Shown in pieces: positions 9,878 through 19,106 of a stretch of 64,000 nt of DNA. The DNA is from Modicisalibacter radicis (lineage in GTDB: Bacteria; Pseudomonadota; Gammaproteobacteria; Pseudomonadales; Halomonadaceae). The position numbers were made by a program, and so were the translations under genes. Each line of letters opens with the position of its first letter. The stretch's first letter is position 1. Location of the stretch: positions 334,821 to 398,820 of the forward strand of contig NZ_CAAHFN010000054.1 in the NCBI RefSeq assembly GCF_900961225.1, written 5' to 3'. The notes beneath the pieces are model-generated. The model was not told the DNA's origin. It did no database searches and saw only the letters and a program-made list of their open reading frames with translations.

Positions 9878-9895
9878 TATGTCCCGCGGGACATA
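9878..9895. promoter_or_regulatory. 18-bp perfect palindrome between the activator and xdhC
   Basis: TATGTCCCGCGGGACATA is its own reverse complement. It lies in the 159-bp divergent gap, 50 bp before the xdhC-like start and about 95 bp before the activator start. It is probably an operator for one or both genes. It does not match the TCCGGA sites on the other side of the activator, so a different protein may bind it. Confidence 0.4.
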
Positions 9896-9944
9896 GTATG
9901 AAGCTGGACAGCCGCCTGCGAGCGGCCAAGCTACGGACACTGCG

Positions 9945-10922
9945 ATGCTCGATATGGATGTTCGCGTGCTGTCGCGAGCCCTCGACTGGGCAAGCGATGG
10001 CCATACTCTCTGGCTGTGTACGGTCGTCTCGACCTACGGCTCCTCGCCGCGCGCGCCGGGCTCCATGCTGGTCGCCTGCGGCGACGGCGACTACCTGGGC
10101 TCGCTGTCCGGCGGCTGCGTCGAGGAAGCCTTCATCGACGAGCTGCGGGCAGGCGCCTTCCCCGCCCCCGTCGAGGTTCGCCGCTATGGCGATAGCGCCG
10201 AGGAGAGCGCACGGCTCGCCCTGCCCTGCGGCGGCGTGCTCGAGGTGCTGATCGAGCGGCGCGAGGCGACCGCCGAGTGGCGCACCCACCTGCAGGCGCT
10301 GCAGGAGGCCCTGCTCGGCCAGCGCAGGCAGGTTCGCCACGTCACGCCGGCGAGCGGCGACTATCACCTGGCTGACGACGAGACGACGGGCAGCGGCCAT
10401 CGCGTTGCGCGGCGGGCCGATAGCGTGTCGATCCGCGTGGGGCCGGCGGTGCGGCTGATCCTCGCCGGCATCTCTCCAGTGGCCGAGGCGTGCGCCCAGT
10501 TCGCTCGCACGCTGGGGTACGAGGTGATCGTCTGCGACCCCCGCCGGGAGCTGTGCCGAACGTTCGCCGTCGAGGGCGTGCCCCTCGAGCCGACGCTACC
10601 GTCGCTGTATATCGCGTCGGGGGCCTGCCACGACGCCACCGCGGTCGTCGCGCTGACCCATGACCCGCGCATCGACGACCTGGCAATGATCGAGGCGGTA
10701 CGCACGCCGGCCTTCTATATCGGCGTGATGGGCTCGCGCAAGACCTCGGACGACCGGGCGACACGGCTGATGCGTTCCGGCGGGCTGACCGAGGCCGACC
10801 TGGCCCGCATCCATATGCCGATCGGCCTCGACCTGGGCAGCAAGACCCCCGCCGAGATCGCCCTGGCGGTCGTCGCCGACATAATGAGGACACATAATGG
10901 CCGCGCTCGCGATGCCCTTTGA
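9945..10922 (+). CDS. xdhC: XdhC/CoxI-family molybdoenzyme maturation protein
   Basis: A 325-residue protein of the XdhC/CoxI family. Members bind molybdenum cofactor and help insert its sulfurated form into xanthine/aldehyde dehydrogenase-type enzymes. The N-terminal domain has TYGSSPRAPGSMLV and the SGGCVEEAFIDEL signature (about residues 25-65). The C-terminal Rossmann-like domain has RLILAGISPVAEACAQFARTLGYEV and ends with the family-typical IGVMGSRKT and MPIGLDLGSKTPAEIALAV. The usual GAGHVA turn is changed to AGISPVA. The gene overlaps mocA by 26 bp. It probably serves the molybdoenzyme at the left edge. Confidence 0.9.
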   Translation: MLDMDVRVLSRALDWASDGHTLWLCTVVSTYGSSPRAPGSMLVACGDGDYLGSLSGGCVEEAFIDELRAGAFPAPVEVRRYGDSAEESARLALPCGGVLEVLIERREATAEWRTHLQALQEALLGQRRQVRHVTPASGDYHLADDETTGSGHRVARRADSVSIRVGPAVRLILAGISPVAEACAQFARTLGYEVIVCDPRRELCRTFAVEGVPLEPTLPSLYIASGACHDATAVVALTHDPRIDDLAMIEAVRTPAFYIGVMGSRKTSDDRATRLMRSGGLTEADLARIHMPIGLDLGSKTPAEIALAVVADIMRTHNGRARDAL

Positions 10923-11493
10923 AACCATCACCGTCCTGGTACTGGCAGCCGGGCAGTCGCGGCGCTTCGGCAGCGACAAGCGACTCGCCGAACTGCCCGG
11001 CCGCGGCACACTGCTCGCCGCCACCCTGGCCACGCTGCGCCCGCACTTTCGCGACATCCGCGTGGTGATCGGCAGCGACGACGATGCCGCCACGCTGGGC
11101 ATCCCCGCGGATATCGTCACGCTGGCCAATCCCGATGCGCAGCGCGGCATGGGCACCAGCCTGGCCGTCGGCATGCACGCCTTGAGCCAAGCCAGCCGGG
11201 CCCGCGCGGTGGCGATAATGCTCGGCGACATGCCATGGATTCGCGACGCCACCTTCATGGCGGTGGCCCAGCGAGCCGGCGAGGCGTTGATCGTACGCCC
11301 GACCTTTCAGGGCGAAGGCGGCCACCCGGTGGTCTTCGGCCGTCAATTCTGGCCGGCACTGTGCCGGCTGGACGGCGACGGCGGCGCGCGTCACCTGCTG
11401 CTCGACAATCCCGCGGCCTGCATCGAGATCGCCACCGCCGACCCGGGCGTGCTCAAGGATGTCGACGAGCCAGACGCGCTCGAGCCCACCTAG
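10897..11493 (+). CDS. mocA: Molybdenum cofactor cytidylyltransferase-like protein (MocA family)
   Basis: A 198-residue nucleotidyltransferase. The N-terminal signature LAAGQSRRFGSDKRL (about residues 16-30) is the LAAGxSxRxGxxK of MobA/MocA enzymes, and GDMPWI is the metal-binding segment. MocA converts Mo-molybdopterin to the cytosine dinucleotide form used by aldehyde/xanthine dehydrogenase-type enzymes. The ATG at 10897 has GAGGA upstream and lies inside the end of xdhC, so the two are coupled. Confidence 0.87.
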   Translation: MAALAMPFETITVLVLAAGQSRRFGSDKRLAELPGRGTLLAATLATLRPHFRDIRVVIGSDDDAATLGIPADIVTLANPDAQRGMGTSLAVGMHALSQASRARAVAIMLGDMPWIRDATFMAVAQRAGEALIVRPTFQGEGGHPVVFGRQFWPALCRLDGDGGARHLLLDNPAACIEIATADPGVLKDVDEPDALEPT

Positions 11494-11514
11494 GCCACGC
11501 GGCGTGCTCCGGGG

Positions 11515-12039
11515 TCATTCGGCCAACCGCGCCGGGGTGGCGTCGGCGCCCATCGCCGTGGCCAGGTCGAACGCGGTCATCCCCCTGCTCTCGCGGGCGT
11601 GCCGGTCGGCGCCGTTGGCCAACAGGTAATCGACGATCTCGGCATGGTTGAACATCGCCGCGTACATCAGCGCGGTCTTGCCGTCCGGCGATGAGCCGTC
11701 GACCTCGGCACCGTTTTCCAGCAGCAGCCTGACCATCGCCAGGTTGCCCTTGAAGGCGGCACCCGCCAGCGGATTCTGGCCGTTGTCGTTGCGCAGTTCG
11801 GGATCGGCGCCCTGTTCGAGCAGCACGCGGGTGGTTTCGACGTGACCATGGTAGCTGGCCAGCATCAGCAGGCTATCGCCCTTCTGGTTGCGCATGTTGG
11901 GCGGCAGGCCCTGCTCGAGCCAGTGACGGAAGTTCTCGGTCTCGCCTTCCCGCGCGGCATTGAAGATCTGCGTGGCCAGGCGGATCGTCTCCTCGTCCGG
12001 GCCGTTGTCGTCAGGCGACGTCTGGGCTTGGTCGGCCAT
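11515..12039 (-). CDS. Ankyrin-repeat protein
   Basis: A 174-residue soluble protein with at least three clear ankyrin repeats from about residue 52 onward (GDSLLMLASYHGHVETTRVLLEQGADPEL, NGQNPLAGAAFKGNLAMVRLLLENGAEVD, GKTALMYAAMFNHAEIVDYLLANGADRH) and a partial fourth at the end. No signal peptide is seen. Ankyrin proteins of this size are protein-binding modules, and in gammaproteobacteria some sit beside catalase genes, but no such gene is here. It is convergent with mocA, and the partner is unknown. Confidence 0.88.
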   Translation of the reverse strand: MADQAQTSPDDNGPDEETIRLATQIFNAAREGETENFRHWLEQGLPPNMRNQKGDSLLMLASYHGHVETTRVLLEQGADPELRNDNGQNPLAGAAFKGNLAMVRLLLENGAEVDGSSPDGKTALMYAAMFNHAEIVDYLLANGADRHARESRGMTAFDLATAMGADATPARLAE

Positions 12040-12204
12040 GGGGTTATCTCCGTTAAACGCATTCAGGGCTTCAGCATACGAGCATTGCGCGGGGCGGTTG
12101 AACTATGGCGGCGATGCAAAGACCCAATCGCCCGATGACACTAGCACGCGACGCACCCGCCAGCCGGAAGGCCGACATGGCCATGCCGGCCGGGCAGACG
12201 CCCC

Positions 12205-13233
12205 TTAGCGCTCCGCCGAGGCCGCCCACAGGTTGACGCCGCCTTCCACGGCGTAGCGATCGATCTCGGCCAGCTCGTCGTCGCTGAAGTCGAGGCGCTC
12301 GAGCGCGCCCACGCAATCGACGACCTGCTGCGGACGACTCGCGCCGATCAGCGCCGAGGCAACCTGGGGCTTGCGCAGCACCCAGGCCAGCGCCATCTGG
12401 GCCAGATTCTGCCCGCGCCGCTCGGCGATCGCGTTCAGCGCACGCACCCGCTCCAGGTTGTCCGCCGAAAGGTGCCCCTCGCGCAGCGCACCGCCCCGGG
12501 CCAGCCGGCTGTCGTCGGGCACGCCCTGGAGATACTTGCCGGTCAGGATGCCCTGAGCCAGCGGCGAAAAGGCGATCGCGCCCATGTCCAGCTCATCGAG
12601 GGTGGCGAGCAGGCCATCGTCCTCGACCCAGCGATTGATCATCGAATAGCTCGGCTGATGGATCAGGCACGGCGTTCCCAGCTCGCGCAGGATCGCCACC
12701 GCCTCGCGGGTGCGCCGGGCGTTGTAGGAGGAGATACCCACGTAGAGCGCCTTGCCCTGACGCACCGCGCTGTCCAGTGCGCCCATGGTCTCCTCGAGCG
12801 GCGTCTCGGGATCGAAACGGTGCGAATAGAAGATGTCGACATAGTCGACGCCCAGACGCGCGAGGCTCTGATCGAGGCTGGCCGTCAGGTACTTGCGACT
12901 TCCCCAGTCGCCGTAGGGTCCCGGCCACATGGTGTAGCCCGCCTTGGTGGAGATCAGCAGTTCGTCGCGATGGCCGGCGAAATCCCTCTTGAGGATGCGT
13001 CCGAACAGTTCCTCGGCGCTGCCCGGCGGCGGGCCGTAGTTGTTGGCCAGGTCGAAGTGGGTGATGCCGTGATCGAATGCGGTGCGACATATCTCGCGGG
13101 CGTTGTCGTCGTGGGCATTCTCGCCGAAGTTGTGCCACAGTCCCAGCGACAGCGCGGGCAGCTTCAGGCCGCTGCGCCCGCAGCGGTTGTAGATCATCCG
13201 TTCGTAACGGGAGTCCACAGGGGTGTAGCTCAT
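12205..13233 (-). CDS. yghZ: Aldo/keto reductase, YghZ/GPR-like
   Basis: A 342-residue aldo/keto reductase with strong features of the L-glyceraldehyde-3-phosphate reductase (YghZ/Gpr) group: YNRCGRSGLKLPALSLGLWHNFG at the start, FDLANNYGPPPGSAEE with the catalytic Tyr, Lys in STKAGYTMWPGPYGDWGSRKY, and YVDIFYSHRFDPETPLEETM with the catalytic His. It would reduce aldehydes such as methylglyoxal or L-glyceraldehyde-3-phosphate with NADPH. It stands alone, with no clear operon partner. Confidence 0.92.
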   Translation of the reverse strand: MSYTPVDSRYERMIYNRCGRSGLKLPALSLGLWHNFGENAHDDNAREICRTAFDHGITHFDLANNYGPPPGSAEELFGRILKRDFAGHRDELLISTKAGYTMWPGPYGDWGSRKYLTASLDQSLARLGVDYVDIFYSHRFDPETPLEETMGALDSAVRQGKALYVGISSYNARRTREAVAILRELGTPCLIHQPSYSMINRWVEDDGLLATLDELDMGAIAFSPLAQGILTGKYLQGVPDDSRLARGGALREGHLSADNLERVRALNAIAERRGQNLAQMALAWVLRKPQVASALIGASRPQQVVDCVGALERLDFSDDELAEIDRYAVEGGVNLWAASAER

Positions 13234-13358
13234 GTATCTGTCCTCTTGTAAGTCATTCGATATTCACTGCGGCGCGTGCAGCGCCTTCCCGGCCAAGCGC
13301 CGACGCCGATTGCCTCGATGACAGGCTTTTTCGGCCGAGCGTAGAGCCCCCTACCGCC

Positions 13359-13430
13359 GCTCGGCGGCGTTCGGCATACGCTGCTTGACGATGCCGGTGA
13401 AGTCGTCGCCCCGGTGCCCCTCGACCTCGA
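13359..13430 (-). pseudogene. Decayed fragment of the polA 3' end
   Basis: These 72 bases align without gaps to polA positions 19747-19818 with 58 identities (81%). Read on the minus strand the fragment gives DDFTGIVKQRMPNAAER, matching [17 protein letters not shown] near the PolA C-terminus. No start or remaining polA domain is present. It lies just after the stop of the chimeric YbhP/YbhN gene and probably marks a past duplication or rearrangement. Confidence 0.6.
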
Positions 13431-13454
13431 CCCTGACGCGAAAACCGCCATCCG

Positions 13455-14723
13455 CTAACCCTTCTGCCGGGAACGCTCGCGCGGTGGGTCGCCAGTGCCT
13501 CGCCGTTTCCTGGTCCGCCTTTCCAATTTCAGATAAACGATGCAAGCCACCGCCAAAGGCAGCAAGAAATAGATGGCGCGATAACCGATCAATGCCGCGA
13601 GCAGCTCGCTCGTGGCGATCTGATGTTGCAGAAAGGCGATGAACACTGCCTCGAGGACCCCCAGGCCCGCGGGGATATGCGTAACCACACCGGCAATGCT
13701 GCTGACCAGCAGGATGCCGAGAATGCTCGGGAAAGCAACGCCGTCAGGTAATAGAAGGTAGATCAGCATGGCCATCAACGACCAGTTCACGGCGCCCAGG
13801 ATGGCCTGCATCAGCGCCAACCGAAGCGACGGAAGCAGGATTTCATGGCCTCGCCACGTCCAGGCGCGGCGTCTGGAAAAGCGACAGGCAGCCAGATAGA
13901 ACAGTGAAGCGGCTGCAATCAACGGAGCATGATCGGAAAGGTGTGACCAGGGTTTTCGGTAAAGCGCCTGGGGCTCCCGCGCAGTGACATTGCGCGTGTA
14001 AATCCGGTCCAGGTGCAGCAAGGGCCAGCGCGCCGGGAAGCTTCTCGCCGGGCGACCATGACGGTCGGCGAAGGCTTCCCTGAGGCCACATTCGGCCAGC
14101 ACCTTGTCGGCCTGCAACCGCCAGTCGTTGAAATCCCCCGCGACCATCACCGGTTCATTGGGGGGGATCGAATCGAGCAGGTCACATAACAGCTTCAGCT
14201 GCTTCAGGCGATGTGCTTCGCGCAATCCTAGGTGAACGCAGATGGCATGGACTTCCGGCTGACCGGGGATATCCAGGATGCAGTGCAGCATCCCCCGCTC
14301 TTCGGTACCCAGGATCGACACGTCTCTGTTTTCAAAGTGCCGGATCGGAAATTTCGACAACAGGGCATTGCCGTGATCACCATCGGGGTATACGGCGTTG
14401 CGCCCGTAGGCAACGTCCGACCACAGGGTTTCGGCCAGGTATTCGTACTGAGTCATGGCCGGCCAGTCGTGATAGCGCATGGCATGCTTCTTGTGCTCGC
14501 CGATCACTTCCTGAAGGAATACCACCTCGACGGACAAGGTATTAACGGCATCGCGCAACTCCGGCAAGATATGGCGGCGATTGAAAAGGGTAAACCCCTT
14601 GTGGACGTTCAGCGTCATGATGCGCAGTGTCCGCACGGTGGTCGCACGGTCTGTACCTTGCTGCATGGATCGGGCGATATCGCTGCACATCTGCCTGCCG
14701 CCTGCTTGGAAACTATGCGCCAC
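13455..14723 (-). CDS. Chimeric YbhP-like EEP domain fused to C-terminal half of a YbhN-like membrane protein
   Basis: A 422-residue protein. Residues 33-275 form an endonuclease/exonuclease/phosphatase domain like E. coli YbhP, with TLNVHKGF, the metal-binding Glu in FLQEV, GDFNDWR and the terminal SHLSDHAPL. Residues from about 278 (FYLAACRFSRRRAWTWRGHE) to the end look like only the last part of YbhN (LPG synthase-like family), with about four transmembrane helices and THIPAGLGVLEAVF. In E. coli ybhP, a cardiolipin synthase gene and ybhN are neighbours, so this looks like an in-frame deletion of the middle gene and the start of ybhN. The start is uncertain (GTG at 14723, or ATG at 14690 or 14666). 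Whether the chimera works is unknown. Confidence 0.75.
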   Translation of the reverse strand: MAHSFQAGGRQMCSDIARSMQQGTDRATTVRTLRIMTLNVHKGFTLFNRRHILPELRDAVNTLSVEVVFLQEVIGEHKKHAMRYHDWPAMTQYEYLAETLWSDVAYGRNAVYPDGDHGNALLSKFPIRHFENRDVSILGTEERGMLHCILDIPGQPEVHAICVHLGLREAHRLKQLKLLCDLLDSIPPNEPVMVAGDFNDWRLQADKVLAECGLREAFADRHGRPARSFPARWPLLHLDRIYTRNVTAREPQALYRKPWSHLSDHAPLIAAASLFYLAACRFSRRRAWTWRGHEILLPSLRLALMQAILGAVNWSLMAMLIYLLLPDGVAFPSILGILLVSSIAGVVTHIPAGLGVLEAVFIAFLQHQIATSELLAALIGYRAIYFLLPLAVACIVYLKLERRTRKRRGTGDPPRERSRQKG

Positions 14724-14915
14724 CGCTCACGCTAACTCATTCATTTCTCAAGCATGGCACAGGAATATCCATGCGCAAGGCAGGTACCTTCCGATGAAAC
14801 CAGACGCTTTTGAGGTGGCTCCTCAAGGTGCGTCATGCAAGCGACCCGCGCCCCCCGCCTTCGACAGCCGGGCGGGTTGCCGATGCGCCTCGCCCGGTTG
14901 GCGCCCGGCTTCGCG

Positions 14916-16058
14916 TCAGTGCCGGGCCCCCCGCGACCCGGGCTCGAGGATCTCTTGCGCCAGGGCGCGTCCCAGCGAAGTGAGATGGAGGCGCTCGCCG
15001 TCCTGCACGATATGTCCCTGAGCGCAGCTGCGCCGGGTCACCCGATGCGCCTTGGCGGCGTCCCAGAGGAGGTGTTCCTGCAATGCCCTGACGACATTCT
15101 CGGTGGCCTGCTCGGGGCTGCCCTCGTGATTGTAGAGGTGCACGGCGAGCGTGCGGCTTTCGTTGAAGCGTCGCTGGCCGAGGCGGCGCATGCGCTGCGC
15201 GATCAAGCCGTAGTGGGGCCCGGCGAGGAAGGCGACGAACAGGAATACGCCGGTCATTACCGCCATCATGCCTCCGATCGAGACGTTCCAGGCGATGGCC
15301 AGGTAGTAACCGCTGACGCTCGACAATACCGAGATCGCCATGCCGTAGACGAACATCAGCCACAGGCGGTCGGTGAGCAGATAGGCCGCCGCGGGCGGGA
15401 CGATGACGAACGCCACGAACAGCACCGCGCCCACCGCGTCGAATGCCGCCACCGCGGTGCCGCTGGTCAGCAGCAGCAGCGCGTAGAACAGTATGCCTGG
15501 CGCGAAGCCCAGCGCCTTGGCCAGCGCGGCGTCGAAGGTGGCGAGCTTGAGCTCCTTGTAGAACAGCAGCACGAAGGCGGCGTTGACGAGCGTCATCGCG
15601 CCCACCGAGAGCAGCGACTGCGGAACCCGATAGCCGCCGACGTCGACGGTATCCAGCCACACGAAGCCGATCTCGCCGAGCAATACGGTATGGGTGTCGA
15701 TGTGCACGTCGCTGGCATACAGGTTGAGCAGCAGCACCCCGATCGAGAACAGCACCGGAAAGACCAGGCCGATGGCCGCATCCTTCTTGACGCGCTGGGT
15801 GTTGACCAGCAGTTCGGTCAGGAACACCGTCAGAATCCCGGTGAGGGCGGCGCCGATGATCTGCAGCGGTCCGCTCTGCTGGTGGGTGAGCAGCCAGACG
15901 ATGACGATGCCGAAGACGATCGAGTGACCGATGGCATCCGAAAGCATGCTGCTGCCACGCAGCACCAGGAAGGTACCGACCAGCGTCGAGGCGATGCCCA
16001 CCAGCATGCCGACCAGCATGATCATCAACGGCACGTTATCCAGCAGCGCGTTCAGCAT
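14916..16058 (-). CDS. Manganese/iron ABC transporter permease with C-terminal winged-helix tail
   Basis: A 380-residue protein. The first about 280 residues are an ABC-3 family metal permease with about eight transmembrane helices (GIASTLVGTFLVLRGSSMLSDAIGHS at the start). The last about 80 residues are soluble and resemble a winged-helix domain (LHLTSLGRALAQEIL at the end). I start it at ATG 16058 because GGAGAG lies upstream. The upstream open frame to 16229 is antisense-like. It overlaps the previous permease by 23 bp and is the last gene of the sitA-like operon. The metal, probably manganese, is inferred from the binding protein and the MntR gene. Confidence 0.88.
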   Translation of the reverse strand: MLNALLDNVPLMIMLVGMLVGIASTLVGTFLVLRGSSMLSDAIGHSIVFGIVIVWLLTHQQSGPLQIIGAALTGILTVFLTELLVNTQRVKKDAAIGLVFPVLFSIGVLLLNLYASDVHIDTHTVLLGEIGFVWLDTVDVGGYRVPQSLLSVGAMTLVNAAFVLLFYKELKLATFDAALAKALGFAPGILFYALLLLTSGTAVAAFDAVGAVLFVAFVIVPPAAAYLLTDRLWLMFVYGMAISVLSSVSGYYLAIAWNVSIGGMMAVMTGVFLFVAFLAGPHYGLIAQRMRRLGQRRFNESRTLAVHLYNHEGSPEQATENVVRALQEHLLWDAAKAHRVTRRSCAQGHIVQDGERLHLTSLGRALAQEILEPGSRGARH

Positions 16059-17208
16059 CGCCGTTCTCTCCATCCTCGCCCAGGGCGGACAGGATCCGCT
16101 CGGCTTCGGCGATGCCCGCCCGCGTGAGCACCCACTGTGCGGCGGCGCTCGGCTCGCCGTCCCTTGCCGCGTGACGCTCGACCATCCCGCGCCGTTCGAG
16201 CAGGTGCAAGGCCTTGCGTGACCCCACACCGTGATAGCTGTCCACCATGCCTTGCTCGGAACGATAGGCGGGGTCCTCGTGGTGGACGGCGAGCCGGTAG
16301 AGCGTGGTCAGCACCTGTTGATAGCGCAGTCGGCGACGCCCACGCCACAGCCTGATGAGTTCCCAGACGAAGCCGCGACCGGGGGCGAACAGCAGCGACA
16401 CCAGAACGACCACCGAGACGCTGAGAATGATCAGCGGCCCGGTCGCCAGGCCACGCGCCAGCGCGCTCAGCAGGGCGCCGCCTATCCCGCCGCCGATGCC
16501 GATCGCCGCTGCCAGGGCGACCATGGTCTCCAGCCGGTTGCACCACTGACGGGCCGCCACCGCCGGGGCGATCACCATTGCCGCCATCAGTACCACCCCG
16601 ACCATCTGCAGCCCGACCACCACGGCCAACGCGATCATCACCGTCAGCAGCGCCTCGAGCCATGCTACCGGCAGCCCCAGCGAGGCGGCGTAGCCGGGAT
16701 CGAAGGCGATCAGCTTGAACTCCTTCCACAGCGCGCCGACCAGCGCCAGGGCCACGGCGGTGATGCCGGCCATGACCCACAGGTCGCTGCGCAGGGTGGC
16801 CGCCGCCTGGCCGAAAAGGAACGAATCGAGGCCGCCCTGGGCGGCGTTGCCGGTGCCCTGTATATAGGTCAGCAGCACCACGCCGAGGGCAAAGAAGGTG
16901 CTCAGGGTGATGCCCAGGGCGGCGTCTGTCTTGAGCCGGCTGTTGCGGGTCAGCAACAGCATGGTGAGGGCCGCCAGGGCGCCACTGACCAGCGCGCCCG
17001 CGAGCAGGCTGCCGAAATGCCGCCCACCGCTGATGATAAAGCCCAGACAGATGCCGGGCAGCGCCGCGTGCGAGAGGGTATCGCCAAGCAGGCTCTGCTT
17101 GCGCAGCACGGCGAAACTGCCCAGCACGCCGCTGATCAGGCCCAGCAGCGCGGCACCGGCCACCACGTTCTGAAGGGTATAGTCCTGCAGCCAGTCGACG
17201 AACGTCAC
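16036..17208 (-). CDS. Manganese/iron ABC transporter permease with C-terminal winged-helix tail
   Basis: A 390-residue protein starting at GTG 17208 ([16 protein letters not shown]), which overlaps the ATPase stop by 4 bp (GTGA). Residues 1-285 are an ABC-3 metal permease with the conserved [23 protein letters not shown]. The remaining about 100 residues form a soluble tail with a winged-helix look ([34 protein letters not shown]), similar in idea to the tail on the next permease. The longer reading to 17370 runs through the ATPase in another frame and is rejected. Confidence 0.88.
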   Translation of the reverse strand: MTFVDWLQDYTLQNVVAGAALLGLISGVLGSFAVLRKQSLLGDTLSHAALPGICLGFIISGGRHFGSLLAGALVSGALAALTMLLLTRNSRLKTDAALGITLSTFFALGVVLLTYIQGTGNAAQGGLDSFLFGQAAATLRSDLWVMAGITAVALALVGALWKEFKLIAFDPGYAASLGLPVAWLEALLTVMIALAVVVGLQMVGVVLMAAMVIAPAVAARQWCNRLETMVALAAAIGIGGGIGGALLSALARGLATGPLIILSVSVVVLVSLLFAPGRGFVWELIRLWRGRRRLRYQQVLTTLYRLAVHHEDPAYRSEQGMVDSYHGVGSRKALHLLERRGMVERHAARDGEPSAAAQWVLTRAGIAEAERILSALGEDGENGDAERAAG

Positions 17209-18005
17209 CGTCGCGCTCCGGCCGGCTCGCCGGCCGACTCCCGGGTCAGCAAGGCGTGCTCGTCGAGCAGCGCGATCTGCCCGCCATAGGCCTTGCGCAG
17301 GTTGTCGGCGGTATACACCTCGCCCACCGCGCCCTGGGCGATCACTCGCACGTTGAGCAGCAGCAGCCAATCGAAGTAGTTGCGCACCGTCTGCAGGTCG
17401 TGGTGGACCACGATCACCGTCTTGCCGGCATCGCGCAGGCGATGGAGGATATCGACGATCGCGCGCTCGGTGGTGGCGTCGACCCCGGCCATCGGCTCAT
17501 CGAGGAAATAGACGTCGGCCTGCTGGACCAGCGCCCGGGCCAGGAACACCCGCTGCTGCTGCCCCCCCGACAACTGGCTGATCTGGCGATCGGCGAAGGT
17601 CTCCATGCCTACGCGTTCGAGCGCCTCGAACGCCTCGCGCCGTTCGCTGCGGCCGGGGCGTCGCAACCACCCCAGGCGGCCGTACAGCCCCATGGTGACG
17701 ACATCCAGGGCGGTGGTGGGAAAATCCCAGTCGACGCTGGAACGCTGCGGCACATAGCCGACCCGGCTTCGCTGGGCACGGTAGGTGCGGCCGTGCAGGG
17801 TGACGTGGCCGGCCACCTTGGGCACCAGTCCCAGGATGCTCTTGATCAGGGTGCTCTTGCCGGCGCCGTTGGGGCCGACGATCGCCGCCATCACGCCCGG
17901 CGGAACGTCGAAGTCGATGTCCCACAGCACCGGCTTGCTCTGGTAGCTGACCGTCAGGTCCTCGACGTGCAGCGCCAGATCGGGTTCGTGCAGGGCGGTC
18001 GTCAT
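17205..18005 (-). CDS. Manganese/zinc ABC transporter ATP-binding protein
   Basis: A 266-residue ABC ATPase with Walker [11 protein letters not shown], the signature [15 protein letters not shown], Walker [11 protein letters not shown] and the switch His in VIVVHHDLQ. It is the metal-importer type, like SitB/MntB. The ATG at 18005 has GAGGAGAG upstream and lies 10 bases after the binding-protein stop. Longer in-frame extension to 18230 is inside the binding-protein gene and is rejected. Confidence 0.93.
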   Translation of the reverse strand: MTTALHEPDLALHVEDLTVSYQSKPVLWDIDFDVPPGVMAAIVGPNGAGKSTLIKSILGLVPKVAGHVTLHGRTYRAQRSRVGYVPQRSSVDWDFPTTALDVVTMGLYGRLGWLRRPGRSERREAFEALERVGMETFADRQISQLSGGQQQRVFLARALVQQADVYFLDEPMAGVDATTERAIVDILHRLRDAGKTVIVVHHDLQTVRNYFDWLLLLNVRVIAQGAVGEVYTADNLRKAYGGQIALLDEHALLTRESAGEPAGARR

Positions 18006-18015
18006 GGGTCTCTCC

Positions 18016-18996
18016 TCACGCCGCGTCTTCGTCGGGTCGCCAGCGCTCGGCCCAGTCGGCGAGCGCCTCGGGCAGGGGCGCCGGCTCGCCGCCCAGCGCC
18101 TCGACGATGTGGCGGGTGTTGGCGTGGAGCATGCCGATGTAGGTCCCTTCGGCGGTACCCGCCTCCCCCATGGCGTCGGCATAGAGCTGCGCACCGAGAG
18201 CGACGTCCTGGCCGCGCTGGCGAGCGGCATCGATCACCGCCTGCACGGTGCGCGGATTGATGGTGCTCTCGATGAACACCGCCGGCACCCGGCGCTCGAC
18301 CACCACGTCGGTCATGTGGCGAATATCGGCGACGCCGGTCTCGGTCTCGGTGCTGATCCCCTGAACACCCGCCACCTCGATGGCGTAGGCACGGCCATAG
18401 TAGTTGAAGGCGTCGTGCGCGGTGACCAGGATGCGCTGATCCTCGGGAATACTGGCGATGCTCGCGGCGATCCAATCGTGCAGCGCGGCAAGCTGGGCCG
18501 CATAGCGCTCGGCGTTGTCATGCACGGCGCTCGCGCAGCCGGGGCGCTGCTCGCTCAACGCCTCGGCGACGGTGGGCACGGTCCGCGCCCAGAGATCGAC
18601 CGCCATCCACACGTGGGGATCGATGCCGTAGACGTCCTGCACGGTGATCAAATCGCCGCTGTCGATCGATGCCGGCGCCAGGGCGACGGTCGGCCGGGTC
18701 TCGCCGAAGCGCTCCAGCACGTCGCCCAGCCGCCCTTCCAGCGAATAGCCCGAATAGAAAATCGCCTCGGCGCCCTGAAAGGTGCGCACGTCGCGGGCGC
18801 TGGCCTGATAGAGGTGCGGGTCGACGCCCGGGCCCATGAGCGTGGCGACGTCGACACACTCGCCACCGACATTCTCGACCACATCGGCGACCATGCCGGT
18901 GGTGGCCGTCACCTTCAACGGTGCCTCCTGCGCCAGCGTGACGCCACACCAGGCCAGCGTCAGTGCCGCCATGCCGATTCCCCGCCTGCCGTGCAT
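18016..18996 (-). CDS. Manganese/iron-type ABC metal-binding protein (SitA/PsaA-like)
   Basis: A 326-residue exported protein with a signal peptide ending near TLAQ-EA. It is a cluster A-I metal-binding protein. The likely ligands are His in DPHLY, His in IDPHVW, Glu in VFIEST and Asp in LYADAMG. A His-His-Glu-Asp set is that of manganese/iron binders, whereas zinc binders use three His and usually have a His-rich loop, absent here. ATG 18996 is chosen because GGAAGGAGG lies just before it. It heads the operon and has an MntR-box-like site 30-50 bp upstream. Confidence 0.9.
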   Translation of the reverse strand: MHGRRGIGMAALTLAWCGVTLAQEAPLKVTATTGMVADVVENVGGECVDVATLMGPGVDPHLYQASARDVRTFQGAEAIFYSGYSLEGRLGDVLERFGETRPTVALAPASIDSGDLITVQDVYGIDPHVWMAVDLWARTVPTVAEALSEQRPGCASAVHDNAERYAAQLAALHDWIAASIASIPEDQRILVTAHDAFNYYGRAYAIEVAGVQGISTETETGVADIRHMTDVVVERRVPAVFIESTINPRTVQAVIDAARQRGQDVALGAQLYADAMGEAGTAEGTYIGMLHANTRHIVEALGGEPAPLPEALADWAERWRPDEDAA

Positions 18997-19026
18997 CGGA
19001 CGCCTCCTTCCTACGAACGTTAACTT

Positions 19027-19044
19027 GTATAGCATTTGCTATAC
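19027..19044. promoter_or_regulatory. MntR-box-like operator upstream of the metal-import operon
   Basis: GTATAGC-ATTT-GCTATAC is a perfect 7+7 inverted repeat with a 4-bp spacer. It closely resembles the enterobacterial MntR site (TATAGCNNNNGCTATA core). It lies 31 bp before the binding-protein start and downstream of the mntR gene. The expected role is repression of the importer when manganese is plentiful. Confidence 0.72.
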
Positions 19045-19106
19045 CAATAAGCGAAAGTCCTCCCCGAGTCAAGATGGGAAGGGCCAGACTAGCGGAGGAT
19101 GCCGGC

